A DNA stretch of 64,000 nt from Paraburkholderia fungorum (GTDB lineage: Bacteria; Pseudomonadota; Gammaproteobacteria; Burkholderiales; Burkholderiaceae). The stretch is from positions 1 to 64,000 of the forward strand of contig NZ_CADFGE010000005.1 in assembly GCF_902833645.1 (NCBI RefSeq), given 5' to 3'. The notes beneath the pieces were generated by a model. It was not told the origin of the DNA, made no database searches, and saw nothing but the letters and a program-made list of their open reading frames with translations. Below, in pieces: positions 9,251 through 16,702 of this stretch; the stretch's first letter is position 1; each line of letters opens with the position of its first letter. The position numbers and the translations under genes are program-made.

Positions 9251-9601
9251 ATGCGACCTCGCTGGGCCACTACCGGCTCCTTGTTAGCCGGAACTGCTGC
9301 CGCATTCGGGGCATCCGCCTGTTGCGCCGGCCCCTTGCTCCTAGTCGTGCTGGGCCTCGGGGGCGCCTGGGGCTCGCGCCTGACCGCGTTGCAGCCGGTC
9401 CAACCCCTGTTTGTTGTCATATCCATCGCCTTTTTCGCGGTCGCTTTCCGCAGGCTCTACGCCAGGTCCGAAGAATGTGCGGTGGGCAAAGCCTGCGCGG
9501 TGCCTTCGGCGCGCCATCGGCAGCGCTTCATTTTCTGGGTCGTGATGCCGGCCGCGCTCGCACTGATGTCGTTCCCCCTGTATGCGCCGCTCTTCTATTG
9601 A
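9251..9601 (+). CDS. merT: MerT mercuric transport protein
   Basis: 116 residues, three membrane helices. The paired Cys (C24-C25, ASACCAGP) in helix 1 and the second pair (C76, C82) in the cytoplasmic loop are the Hg(II) relay sites of MerT. GGAAG lies upstream of the start. It takes Hg(II) from MerP and moves it inward. In most mer operons the ion then goes to MerA, but no merA is present in this window. Confidence 0.93.
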   Translation: MRPRWATTGSLLAGTAAAFGASACCAGPLLLVVLGLGGAWGSRLTALQPVQPLFVVISIAFFAVAFRRLYARSEECAVGKACAVPSARHRQRFIFWVVMPAALALMSFPLYAPLFY

Positions 9602-9610
9602 GTACCTGCC

Positions 9611-9898
9611 ATGAAGAAACTGATTGCTGTGTTCGTCGCGACGGCGCTGAGCGCATTCACGGCCCTCGCGGAGGAGCTTCGCACGGTCACGCTTGACGTC
9701 ACGAACATGGATTGCGCTGTGTGTCCGATTACGGTTCGCAAGGCACTTGAGAAAGTGCCCGGGGTGACCTCGGCAAAGGTCGACTTCGCAAGCAAACGCG
9801 CGGAGGTGGTATTTGACCCGAAGAAGGCTTCGGTCGACGCGTTGACGAACGCCACGACCGATGCCGGCTATCCGTCTCACGTAAAGCAGGTGCAGTGA
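9611..9898 (+). CDS. merP: MerP periplasmic mercury-binding protein
   Basis: 95 residues: signal peptide cleaved near ALAEE, then one heavy-metal-associated domain with the metal site MDCAVC (C35, C38). It scavenges Hg(II) in the periplasm and hands it to MerT. Its TGA overlaps the ATG of the next gene (TGATG), tying the GDCCVxC protein to the mer operon. Confidence 0.93.
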   Translation: MKKLIAVFVATALSAFTALAEELRTVTLDVTNMDCAVCPITVRKALEKVPGVTSAKVDFASKRAEVVFDPKKASVDALTNATTDAGYPSHVKQVQ

Positions 9899-10110
9899 TG
9901 GCTACAGTCGTGCTGGATTCGAGCATCACGTGTCCGGCGTGCGGGCACAGGAAAGACGAGACGATGCCCACCGACGCCTGTGTGTGGTTTTACGAATGCG
10001 AGCATTGCAAGGCAGTGGTCAACCCGAAACCCGGAGATTGCTGCGTGTATTGCTCGTACGGCACCAACAGGTGCCCGCCTATACAGCAGTCTGGCTCCTG
10101 CTGCGCCTGA
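9898..10110 (+). CDS. GDCCVxC-domain protein (copy 1)
   Basis: 70 residues, cytoplasmic (no signal peptide), very Cys-rich: CPACGH, FYECEHCK, then the family signature PGDCCVYCSYG and a C-terminal SCC. The CxxC pairs look like zinc-ribbon or soft-metal ligands. The family is often seen with mer genes, but no biochemical role is known to me. An ATG at 9898 overlapping the merP stop is used rather than the GTG at 9895. The paralogue at 14834-15046 is clear from the shared TMPTD-CVWF-EC and GDCC-YCSYGTN-CP motifs. Confidence 0.9.
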   Translation: MATVVLDSSITCPACGHRKDETMPTDACVWFYECEHCKAVVNPKPGDCCVYCSYGTNRCPPIQQSGSCCA

Positions 10111-10162
10111 CCATGTTCACGCAATTGGCCAGGCGCAACGCCGGGACGAGTAGACCCGACAG

Positions 10163-10777
10163 TCACCGTTTCCGGAAGCAGCAGTAAAGAAACTGCTGGC
10201 TGGAGCCAGCCGGTGTGTGGTGGTCTTCGAGTGTGCTTGTTACCAACTCGAACCCTGCACCGAATTCATCGGAAAGCTGCTCAGCGTCGTATCGCCTCAC
10301 GTCCAGCCTGCTGCACCTGTTTGGTCCCAGTGGTCCGAATGTAGCTATCACAGCGTGACCACCCGGCCTGAGCGCTCTCGTCAGCAGGTGGACGTAGGCA
10401 TCTCGCTGCGATGACTCCGTCAGGAAGTGGAAGACGGCGCGGTCATGCCACACGTCGTATCGATGCTCAGGCAGGTCGACCATCGTAATATCGGATTCGA
10501 CCCACGTTACCTGCCCGGCGATAGAACCCAAACGCTTCCTTGTCGTATCGAGAGCGACGGCGGACATATCGAGCACGGTCAGGTTTCGGTACCCGCGCAA
10601 AAGTAAATCATCGACCAGCGTCGACTCTCCTCCACCCACGTCAATCACGGCTGCATTCCGGTCCGACGCAACTTCGACAATCAGTTTCAGTGAGACTTCA
10701 AGGTGCGCGCGGTACCAACTGACTGCATCCGGGGCTTTGGACCGGTACACGTCTTCCCAGTGACTTTTGCTGTCCAT
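10163..10777 (-). CDS. Class I SAM-dependent methyltransferase
   Basis: 204 residues. It begins MDSKSHWEDVYRSKAPDAVSW, followed by SAM motif I (VIDVGGGES), the acidic residue of motif II (LTVLDMS) and motif IV region YDVWHDRAVFHFL. It resembles the small thiol/metalloid-type methyltransferases; the substrate is unknown. The start at 10777 follows AAGGA. It converges on the GDCCVxC gene with a 52-bp gap. The remnant at 15039-15101 shows that this pair was duplicated. Confidence 0.88.
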   Translation of the reverse strand: MDSKSHWEDVYRSKAPDAVSWYRAHLEVSLKLIVEVASDRNAAVIDVGGGESTLVDDLLLRGYRNLTVLDMSAVALDTTRKRLGSIAGQVTWVESDITMVDLPEHRYDVWHDRAVFHFLTESSQRDAYVHLLTRALRPGGHAVIATFGPLGPNRCSRLDVRRYDAEQLSDEFGAGFELVTSTLEDHHTPAGSSQQFLYCCFRKR

Positions 10778-10901
10778 CTCGCATCCTTGAACGCCGCACC
10801 TTGGTGCAGTTCCATGATAGGTGAAGCCATTTGGCCACGAAACCGGTGCATGCCCAGTTGGAGCCATTCGTGAATCAGCAACTATTCGAATTACCCGCGC
10901 G

Positions 10902-11555
10902 CTAACGCTGCGTCATCCAGCTCAAGAGTCGCTCGCCGTACCGGCCGCTCAACGACAGATAAAGCCCGGCGACACCGAGGTTCCACAGCAAAATCATCGC
11001 GGTGGCGTCGAGCGGGTGGAGAATCGACAAGGCCACGGAAGTCATTGCAGCGACCGCGAGACTTCCTGCCATGATGACCGGGCCAGGCGATAGTCGGGCA
11101 ACGTGGCGCAGCATGATGAGCATCACGAGCGATAGTGGCATCCCGACTAATACCAACGTGGCAAAGCATTTGGCCGTCTCGCCGATAGACATACCTTCCG
11201 GGCCAATTGTGACCCAGTTAGTCAGGCAGCCGTAGCCAATCGTGGCGACCCAAACGAGCGAGGCCGGGGCAGGTAAAAGAAGCCAGCGGCGCGACATGCC
11301 TGGCACGCTGGCAAGAAAGGCACCCGCCGCGGCCATAACACCTGTTGTCATGGCTGCAGCGACGCCGACGACATAAGGAGGTTGATGCAGTTTGACTGCG
11401 ATGTCGGCACGTACCCCGTGCGCGATACCGACGAAGAGCATCACAGCTCCCGCAAACAGCAACCAGCATGCGGCTCTTGCCGCAGGAGCACGCAGACGCC
11501 TGACAGGTGTTGCGTCTGCGACCAGGACATCAATCAGGTCGGAGGTTCGGGTCAT
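10902..11555 (-). CDS. nrsF: NrsF-type anti-sigma factor (DUF1109)
   Basis: 217 residues, six predicted membrane helices, the DUF1109/NrsF architecture. Two Cys in the central part (GYGC and AKCF) are candidates for the metal-sensing Cys described for Caulobacter NrsF. The start overlaps the sigma-factor stop as ATGA, the coupling usual for sigma/anti-sigma pairs. It should hold the ECF factor at the inner membrane until metal stress. Placement opposite the bufferin operon matches the Caulobacter SigF-NrsF arrangement. Confidence 0.88.
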   Translation of the reverse strand: MTRTSDLIDVLVADATPVRRLRAPAARAACWLLFAGAVMLFVGIAHGVRADIAVKLHQPPYVVGVAAAMTTGVMAAAGAFLASVPGMSRRWLLLPAPASLVWVATIGYGCLTNWVTIGPEGMSIGETAKCFATLVLVGMPLSLVMLIMLRHVARLSPGPVIMAGSLAVAAMTSVALSILHPLDATAMILLWNLGVAGLYLSLSGRYGERLLSWMTQR

Positions 11556-12079
11556 GATTCGCTACCTTTCTGCCGGAACATTTCCCGTAGTCGTTTCATT
11601 GCCCGGTGAGTGGCTACTTTCAATGCCGCAACCGACATTCCGCTTGTGGCAGCAGCCTCCTGCAGTGACATTTCCTCCAGCTTCAGCATGCGCATCGCGT
11701 CACGCTGGCCGCCCGTCAATTGTTCGATAGCTTCCCGTACCAGGCGGGCGTCCACCGCCTCTTCCTGTAAGTTCGCTGCATCAGCAACAAAGGTTTCCAG
11801 CTCTTTTTCCATTGAAGATTCGTGTGAGCAAACGCGTCCACGCCGACGCAGACCGTCGACAATGCGTCTGTTTGCAATGGCGACCAGCCACGGGCCGAAC
11901 GGGCGGGACGGGTCGTAGGTGTTGCGCGCTGAGTGCACGGTTAGCAACGCGTCCTGAACTGTGTCCTCAATGTCGTCGGCATTCCGGATGTGCCGTGCCG
12001 CGAGCGCACGAAGATAGGGGGTGATGTCTTCGAGCAACCGACGATAGGCATCCTGGTCGCCGGTTTGCGCCTGCGCCAT
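11552..12079 (-). CDS. sigF: ECF sigma factor, SigF-like
   Basis: Contains sigma region 2 (DAYRRLLEDITPYLRALAAR, DIEDTVQDALL, RPFGPWLVAIANRRIVDGLRRR) and region 4 (REAIEQLTGGQRDAM, EMSLQEAAATSGMSVAALKVATHRAMKRL). The length of 175 residues fits NrsF-linked ECF factors. An in-frame ATG at 12211 would add 44 Pro/Arg-rich residues; neither start has a clear Shine-Dalgarno, so the start is uncertain. Its likely target is the GTAACC-N16-CGAA promoter of the divergent bufferin operon. Confidence 0.88.
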   Translation of the reverse strand: MAQAQTGDQDAYRRLLEDITPYLRALAARHIRNADDIEDTVQDALLTVHSARNTYDPSRPFGPWLVAIANRRIVDGLRRRGRVCSHESSMEKELETFVADAANLQEEAVDARLVREAIEQLTGGQRDAMRMLKLEEMSLQEAAATSGMSVAALKVATHRAMKRLREMFRQKGSES

Positions 12080-12268
12080 GGTCAGGGACCAGTCCAGCTT
12101 GCCATCCGCACGACTGGCTAGAGGCTCAGTCTGCCGGGTCGGCGTGGACGAGCCTCGGCCCTTTCTCTCGGAGCCTGGAAGTGGATGGGGCGGGGGTGGG
12201 TGCCGAAGCATGAGGAAATTTTGCTGCGCGGTCGATAGTTTGTCACGCAGAAAAAGTTTGATTGGGCC

Positions 12269-12294
12269 GTAACCTTTTGCGGCGACCGACCGAA
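12269..12294 (+). promoter_or_regulatory. ECF (SigF-type) promoter of the bufferin operon
   Basis: GTAACC at 12269-12274, exactly 16 bases, then CGAA at 12291-12294. This matches the SigF-dependent promoter reported for Caulobacter (GTAACC-N16-CGAA, from memory). It lies 50 bp upstream of the precursor start and next to the sigF gene. I noticed no second copy while scanning the other GTAACC occurrences. Confidence 0.75.
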
Positions 12295-12344
12295 CTTCAT
12301 TAGACGGCCGGAATGCCGGGCCGCAACCCTCAGGAGGAAACGTG

Positions 12345-12656
12345 ATGAATAAACGTGTTATGGCCGCCTCGGCCTTTTCGTCGGCAATCGGGCTGGCACT
12401 TGCCATGCAGACGGTACCGCTCCAGGCTCAGACCATGAAGGACATGCCGCAAGTTGTGAAAGACAACATGGCGAGGATGGCGGCAAACAAACTGGAGAAG
12501 TGTTACGGAGTCAACGCCGTATCGAAAAACGATTGCGCTGAAGGCGCACACTCCTGCGCCGGACAAGCGACGCAGGCACGCGACGCGAAGTCGTTCGTTC
12601 TGTTGCCCGCAGGGGATTGCAGCAAAATCCAGGGCGGCAAGCTGAAGCCAGCCTGA
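12345..12656 (+). CDS. bufA1: Bufferin-type precursor peptide (DUF2282, BufA1)
   Basis: 103 residues. Signal peptide (MNKRVMAASAFSS..., cleavage near LQAQT), then a core with four Cys: C53 (EKCYGV), C64 (KNDCAEGAHS), C71 (HSCAGQ) and C92 (AGDCSK), the DUF2282/bufferin-1 pattern. In Caulobacter the MNIO enzyme BufB converts such Cys to thiooxazoles and the exported peptide sequesters copper. The ATG at 12345 is 7 bases after AGGAGG; a GTG at 12342 is less likely. It is the first gene of a five-gene operon. Confidence 0.92.
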   Translation: MNKRVMAASAFSSAIGLALAMQTVPLQAQTMKDMPQVVKDNMARMAANKLEKCYGVNAVSKNDCAEGAHSCAGQATQARDAKSFVLLPAGDCSKIQGGKLKPA

Positions 12657-12671
12657 GCAGGCGGGGATTTC

Positions 12672-13562
12672 ATGGATGCCGCTTCTGCTGCGTTGCAATT
12701 TGCGCATGACCTGATTCCGGCATGCGCCGGGGTCGGGCTGCGCTTTCGGCACCATCAGGAGGTCGTCGAAGAGCAGCCGGCGGCCGCGTGGTTCGAGGTG
12801 CATACCGAGAATTACATGGGCGGGGGCAGCGCTCCGGCCTATCTGGACGCCATTCGACGGGACTATCCAATCTCGCTCCACGGGGTGGGACTTTCTTTGG
12901 GCAGCGGCGAAGGCATAAATGTTCGACATCTCGAGCGTGTGCGCGATGTGATGAAGCGAGTTGAGCCCGGGCTGGTTTCTGAACATCTTTCCTGGAGCAT
13001 CAGCGGTGGCATCTACCTCGCCGACCTGCTGCCGCTGCCGATGACGGAAGAAGCGCTGGGCATTGTCTGCACTCATGTCGACCAGGCCCAGACTTGCCTG
13101 CAGCAGCGGATTTCATTAGAAAATCCGTCGACCTATCTGCGCTTCCGGCATTCAACCATCCCGGAGTGGGAATTTCTTGCAGAGGTCGCGCAGCGCACGG
13201 GATGCGGCATTCTCTGCGACGTCAACAACATCTATGTCAGTGCCAGCAATCACGGCTGGAATGCACTGGCCTATCTTGACGCTCTGCCGGCGAAGTCGGT
13301 TACCGAGGTCCACCTGGCCGGGCACAGCATCCGACAGCTTGACCAGGGCCGGACAATTCGCATTGACGACCACGGCTCGCGCGTCGCGCCTCCCGTGTGG
13401 GACCTGTTTGAGCAGGCCCTCAAACGTTTTGGACCGGTTCCCACGCTAATTGAATGGGACACTGATGTACCGGCGCTTGGGGTTCTGATGGAAGAAGCCG
13501 CGATTGCAGAGGCCGCTATTGAGAGGCAGCGAAATGACAACCTGTGCACCAACGCTCCTTGA
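12672..13562 (+). CDS. bufB: MNIO peptide-modifying oxidase (DUF692, BufB)
   Basis: 296 residues, TIM-barrel DUF692 family. Likely iron ligands are visible in order: H70 (SLHGVGLSLG), E104-H105 (SEHLSW), E150 (SLENPSTY), D183 (CDVNNIYVS), H214 and H218 (HLAGH), D232/H234 (DDHG) and a late Glu (LIEWD). Such multinuclear iron oxidases remodel Cys in their partner peptide. Start 16 bp after the precursor's stop. Its 3' end overlaps bufC by 29 bp, indicating tight coupling. Confidence 0.92.
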   Translation: MDAASAALQFAHDLIPACAGVGLRFRHHQEVVEEQPAAAWFEVHTENYMGGGSAPAYLDAIRRDYPISLHGVGLSLGSGEGINVRHLERVRDVMKRVEPGLVSEHLSWSISGGIYLADLLPLPMTEEALGIVCTHVDQAQTCLQQRISLENPSTYLRFRHSTIPEWEFLAEVAQRTGCGILCDVNNIYVSASNHGWNALAYLDALPAKSVTEVHLAGHSIRQLDQGRTIRIDDHGSRVAPPVWDLFEQALKRFGPVPTLIEWDTDVPALGVLMEEAAIAEAAIERQRNDNLCTNAP

Positions 13563-14349
13563 GTTGCAATCCGCGGTCCGCCGGGACTGGCTTGGGGTTG
13601 CCAGTGGCGACGCATCCGGGTACGTCGAACCCGACGGCCTGGCTCCGCAGGCACGGCTCGCCATCTATCGAGACACGGCAAACAGTTCACTGCTAACGGC
13701 GCTGCGGCTGAGCTTTCCGGCAGTGCAGGCTCTGGTCGGGTCCGAATTCTTCGAAGGCGCGGCTCGACTGTTCATTGAGCAATGCCCACCGTCGAGCGCG
13801 TTGCTAGACAGCTACGGCGAGTCGTTTCCAGAGTTTCTGGCACAGATGCCGGAAGCGGCGTCTCTTGCCTATCTGCCAGATACGGCGCGACTTGAATGGG
13901 CTGTGAATGAGGCGCTGCATGCACCAGATGCGCAGCTGCTTGACCTACGGCGCCTTGAGCAATTGGGTGAAGCAGACATGCAAGCCGTACGGTTTTTGCC
14001 GAGTCCTGCCGCGCGGGTAGTTGAGTCGTCGTTTCCGGTCGACGCCATCTGGCAAGCGGTGTTGTCCCGGGACGATAGTGCATTAGCAGATATCAATCTT
14101 GCCGCTGGCCCGGTCTGGCTGTATGTCCACCGAGGGGCTTCGGGCGTCGAGGTGGACCGGATAGCAGCTTGGCAATACCGGTTCACGGCTGCCTTGCTTG
14201 CGGGGCGGTTCTTGCACGATGTCCTGGTCGACACGTCGGACGCGGAGACATCCGTCTGGCTCGCACACCTTCTTGCATCTGGATGCTTCGTCGACGTCTG
14301 CCTGTCGAATGAAGCGTCCAGCCAAACAATTGGGAGGCAAGTCACATGA
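13534..14349 (+). CDS. bufC: MNIO partner protein (DUF2063, BufC)
   Basis: 271 residues. The N-terminal DUF2063 domain carries YVEPDGLAPQARLAIYRDT, SLLTALRLSFPAVQALVGSEF and the family's ARLF/PEFLAQ region. In related systems this protein brings the precursor to the MNIO enzyme. The start at 13534 lies inside the end of bufB and follows GAGAGG. Its TGA overlaps the next ATG (ATGA). Confidence 0.9.
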   Translation: MTTCAPTLLELQSAVRRDWLGVASGDASGYVEPDGLAPQARLAIYRDTANSSLLTALRLSFPAVQALVGSEFFEGAARLFIEQCPPSSALLDSYGESFPEFLAQMPEAASLAYLPDTARLEWAVNEALHAPDAQLLDLRRLEQLGEADMQAVRFLPSPAARVVESSFPVDAIWQAVLSRDDSALADINLAAGPVWLYVHRGASGVEVDRIAAWQYRFTAALLAGRFLHDVLVDTSDAETSVWLAHLLASGCFVDVCLSNEASSQTIGRQVT

Positions 14350-14837
14350 TGCCGGAATCTCAATCCGCTCGTCCCCGGTCGATACTGACTGACCGCATCC
14401 TACGCGCCGTTGGCTGGCTGGAGCGAGTGCCGCATACGGTTCTCGCGGTTCCACTGAGGATGGCTGTTGCAACGGTCTTCTGGAACTCGGCGATGACCAA
14501 ACTGGCTGACTGGAACGCCGCACTCGAGTTGTTCAGGGAAGACTATCGACTGCCGTTCGTTGCTCCCGAATTCGCGGCCTACCTGGCGGTGTCAATCGAA
14601 CTAACGACACCGGTTCTACTTGTGCTCGGCCTGGCGACGCGACCCGTAGCGTTGGTCCTGCTCGGCATGACAACTGTCATCGAGGTGTTCGTGTATCCGC
14701 AGGCATGGCCTACGCACATTGAGTGGGCTGCGATGCTGCTGGTCCTGCTGTGCCGAGGCGCCGGAAAATGGTCATTGGACTACTTGTTATACAGGCGTTT
14801 TCATAGCCGCCCGGCATCAAATGGTCCAACGAGATGA
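14346..14837 (+). CDS. DoxX-family membrane protein
   Basis: 163 residues with about four membrane helices; MAVATVFWNSAMTKLADWNAALELFREDYRLP is the DoxX-like segment. DoxX proteins commonly close bufferin and other MNIO operons, possibly handling quinone or thiol redox in the membrane (role not settled). It overlaps genes on both sides by four bases (ATGA), so all of 12345-15046 is likely one transcript. Confidence 0.88.
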   Translation: MMPESQSARPRSILTDRILRAVGWLERVPHTVLAVPLRMAVATVFWNSAMTKLADWNAALELFREDYRLPFVAPEFAAYLAVSIELTTPVLLVLGLATRPVALVLLGMTTVIEVFVYPQAWPTHIEWAAMLLVLLCRGAGKWSLDYLLYRRFHSRPASNGPTR

Positions 14838-15046
14838 ATGCGATGGTCCTGGAATCTACCATCACGTGTCCCGTGTGCGGACACATGAAGCGTGAAACCA
14901 TGCCCACCGACACCTGTGTCTGGTTTTTCGAATGCGCAAATTGCAAGACGATGCTCAAACCAAAATCCGGGGATTGCTGTACGTACTGCTCATATGGCAC
15001 CAACAAGTGCCCAGCGAGGTTTCGAGATGCGGATGGTACTAGCTAA
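14834..15046 (+). CDS. GDCCVxC-domain protein (copy 2), last gene of the bufferin operon
   Basis: 70 residues; Cys motifs CPVCGH, FFECANCK and SGDCCTYCSYGTNKCP mirror the copy behind merP. It lacks the C-terminal SCC of copy 1 and ends in a short unrelated tail. The start overlaps the DoxX stop as ATGA, so it is co-translated with the bufferin genes. A methyltransferase remnant on the other strand overlaps its 3' end, indicating arrival by duplication of the mer-side pair. Confidence 0.88.
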   Translation: MNAMVLESTITCPVCGHMKRETMPTDTCVWFFECANCKTMLKPKSGDCCTYCSYGTNKCPARFRDADGTS

Positions 15047-15101
15047 CTGCGTCAGGCGCCTTGGAGCGATAGATTCCGTCCCAATGCCCTTTGCTGTCCA
15101 T
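15039..15101 (-). pseudogene. Methyltransferase remnant (first 20 codons)
   Basis: Reading leftward from an ATG at 15101 gives MDSKGHWDGIYRSKAPDAVS and then a TAG at 15039-15041. The intact methyltransferase at 10163-10777 starts MDSKSHWEDVYRSKAPDAVS. Upstream sequence is also shared (TGCAGTTCCATGA). The rest of the gene is deleted up to the 3' end of the GDCCVxC gene. Confidence 0.8.
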
Positions 15102-15205
15102 TTTGCGTCCCCGGTTCCGTACTGTATGCAGTTCCATGACAGGGGACCTGATGATGCCCGGCACGACCATTGGCGTACGCTGAACGCAATATTGTCGCTG
15201 CAGCG

Positions 15206-16267
15206 TCAATGCGTATGCCGATGATGAATGTCGGGGACGTGCGCGTGCGTGTGAGTAATGGGCACGTGCTGGTGCGGATGCGTGTGTGCCTTATCGCTAT
15301 CCCATTCGAAGTCGTGGATGTGTTGATGGTGCTCGTCGTGCCTGTGTCGATGGTTGTGGTCCAGAACTTCATGAGTATGGGGATGTTCATGCCGCTCACG
15401 GATATGCAGCCAGATTCCAACAGCCATGAGTGCAGCCGATAGCCAGAAAAGCAGCGATGGCATTTCTGGCCACAGGATGAGCGACAGCGCCACCCCGAAT
15501 ATCGGCGCAACTGAAAAATAGGCGCCGGTTCGGGCCGTCCCGAGGTTACGTAGTGCGACGACAAACAGGACCAGGCTCACGCCATAGCCGGCGAAGCCGG
15601 TCAGCATGGCGGCCGCCATCCTGCCAACGCCAGGTAAGTGCGCACCCGTAAAGAGCGCGATGCCCAAATTGACGGAACCCGCAACCAGCCCCTTCAGGCA
15701 CGCGATAACCATCGCGTCGTTCGTTGAAACCTTGCGCGTAAGGTTGTTGTCGACCGCCCAGGAAACGCAGGCTGCAACCACCAGTAGTGCACCGGGCGAC
15801 ACGCCGACGGCGCCGGGTTGCCAGGACAGCGTGACGCCGCCCGCCACGATGGCGACCATTCCGAGGAATATCTGCAGGTCAACGTTTTCGCGAAATACCA
15901 CCCAGGCAATGACCGCGGTGAAAACGCCCTCGAGGTTCAGTAGCAGGGAACTGGTTGCGGCAGGTGTCGTGCTAAGACCGAACATCAGCAGCGCAGGTCC
16001 GGCGACACCGCCTGCTGCAATTGCGCCAAGGAGCCAGGGCACCTCGGCGAGCTGAATCCGGCTTTCGTTTTCTCGTTCGCCGGCAGTGCGGCGCAGTCGC
16101 TGGAAGAGTATTCCGATAGCAAGACCGACGCCGCTACCAAGATAAAACAAACCCGCGACCATGAACGGCGAGAGAGAGCCGAGCAAGGTCTTGGCGAGAG
16201 GCGTCGTTGCGCCGAATAGCGCGGCGGCAAGAAGTGCGGTGAAAGCGGCGTTGTGACGTGCGTGCAT
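15206..16267 (-). CDS. EamA/DMT-family transporter with His-rich C-terminal tail
   Basis: About 353 residues, ten membrane helices in two EamA repeats, followed by a cytoplasmic tail of ~75 residues loaded with His (HEHPHTHE, HNHRHRHDEHHQH, HTHPHQH, HTHAH, HHRHTH). Most EamA proteins move metabolites; the tail and the divergent RcnR/DmeR gene suggest a nickel, cobalt or zinc exporter (inference). The start at 16267 (MHARHN) is preferred because helix 1 follows directly; in-frame starts up to 16351 exist. Confidence 0.85.
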   Translation of the reverse strand: MHARHNAAFTALLAAALFGATTPLAKTLLGSLSPFMVAGLFYLGSGVGLAIGILFQRLRRTAGERENESRIQLAEVPWLLGAIAAGGVAGPALLMFGLSTTPAATSSLLLNLEGVFTAVIAWVVFRENVDLQIFLGMVAIVAGGVTLSWQPGAVGVSPGALLVVAACVSWAVDNNLTRKVSTNDAMVIACLKGLVAGSVNLGIALFTGAHLPGVGRMAAAMLTGFAGYGVSLVLFVVALRNLGTARTGAYFSVAPIFGVALSLILWPEMPSLLFWLSAALMAVGIWLHIRERHEHPHTHEVLDHNHRHRHDEHHQHIHDFEWDSDKAHTHPHQHVPITHTHAHVPDIHHRHTH

Positions 16268-16387
16268 GGATTGAGGGTTACGAACAATAACCAGATTCAG
16301 GACGTATCCAGTGAAATCCGCGAGCGAGGAGAGTTTTGCGTGACCGTGCAATACCCCTACCCCCTATGTTAGACTCTGAACGATTAT

Positions 16388-16404
16388 ATACCCAGTGGGG
16401 GTAT
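16388..16404. promoter_or_regulatory. RcnR/DmeR-type operator
   Basis: ATACCC-N5-GGGTAT, an inverted repeat with G/C tracts flanked by AT, typical of RcnR/CsoR-family operators. It lies 12 bp before the dmeR start. A second C-tract (ATACCCC TACCCCCTA) begins at 16351, between the divergent EamA and dmeR genes, so both could be controlled. Confidence 0.6.
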
Positions 16405-16416
16405 GTGGAGGACGCG

Positions 16417-16692
16417 ATGAGTCACACCGTTCAGGAAAAACAGAAGCTTCTCAACAGGGTTCGCCGTATCAAGGGGCAGGTGGAAGCCATTGAGCGGGCG
16501 CTCGAGGAAGAGCACGGCTGCTCAGACATTCTGCAGCGGATTACGAGTTGTCGAGGCGCGATGAATGGTCTGCTTGCCGTTGTGCTGGAGGACCACATCA
16601 GGAACCATCTTGTCGACGCGGAAAGCGGCGAGGAGCCGGGTGATAGTGCGACCGAACAGCTTATCGAAGTTGTTCACAGCTATTTCAAGTGA
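16417..16692 (+). CDS. dmeR: RcnR/CsoR-family metal-sensing repressor, DmeR-like
   Basis: 91 residues, all-helical DUF156 fold: LLNRVRRIKGQVEAIERALEEEHGCSDILQRITSCRGAMNGL. Conserved C35 and the surrounding His/Glu fit the Ni(II)/Co(II) members. The start at 16417 follows GGAGG. The next gene, dmeF, starts 10 bp downstream, the usual dmeRF operon in which metal binding relieves repression. Confidence 0.9.
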   Translation: MSHTVQEKQKLLNRVRRIKGQVEAIERALEEEHGCSDILQRITSCRGAMNGLLAVVLEDHIRNHLVDAESGEEPGDSATEQLIEVVHSYFK

Positions 16693-16702
16693 TGGGTTGG
16701 AA

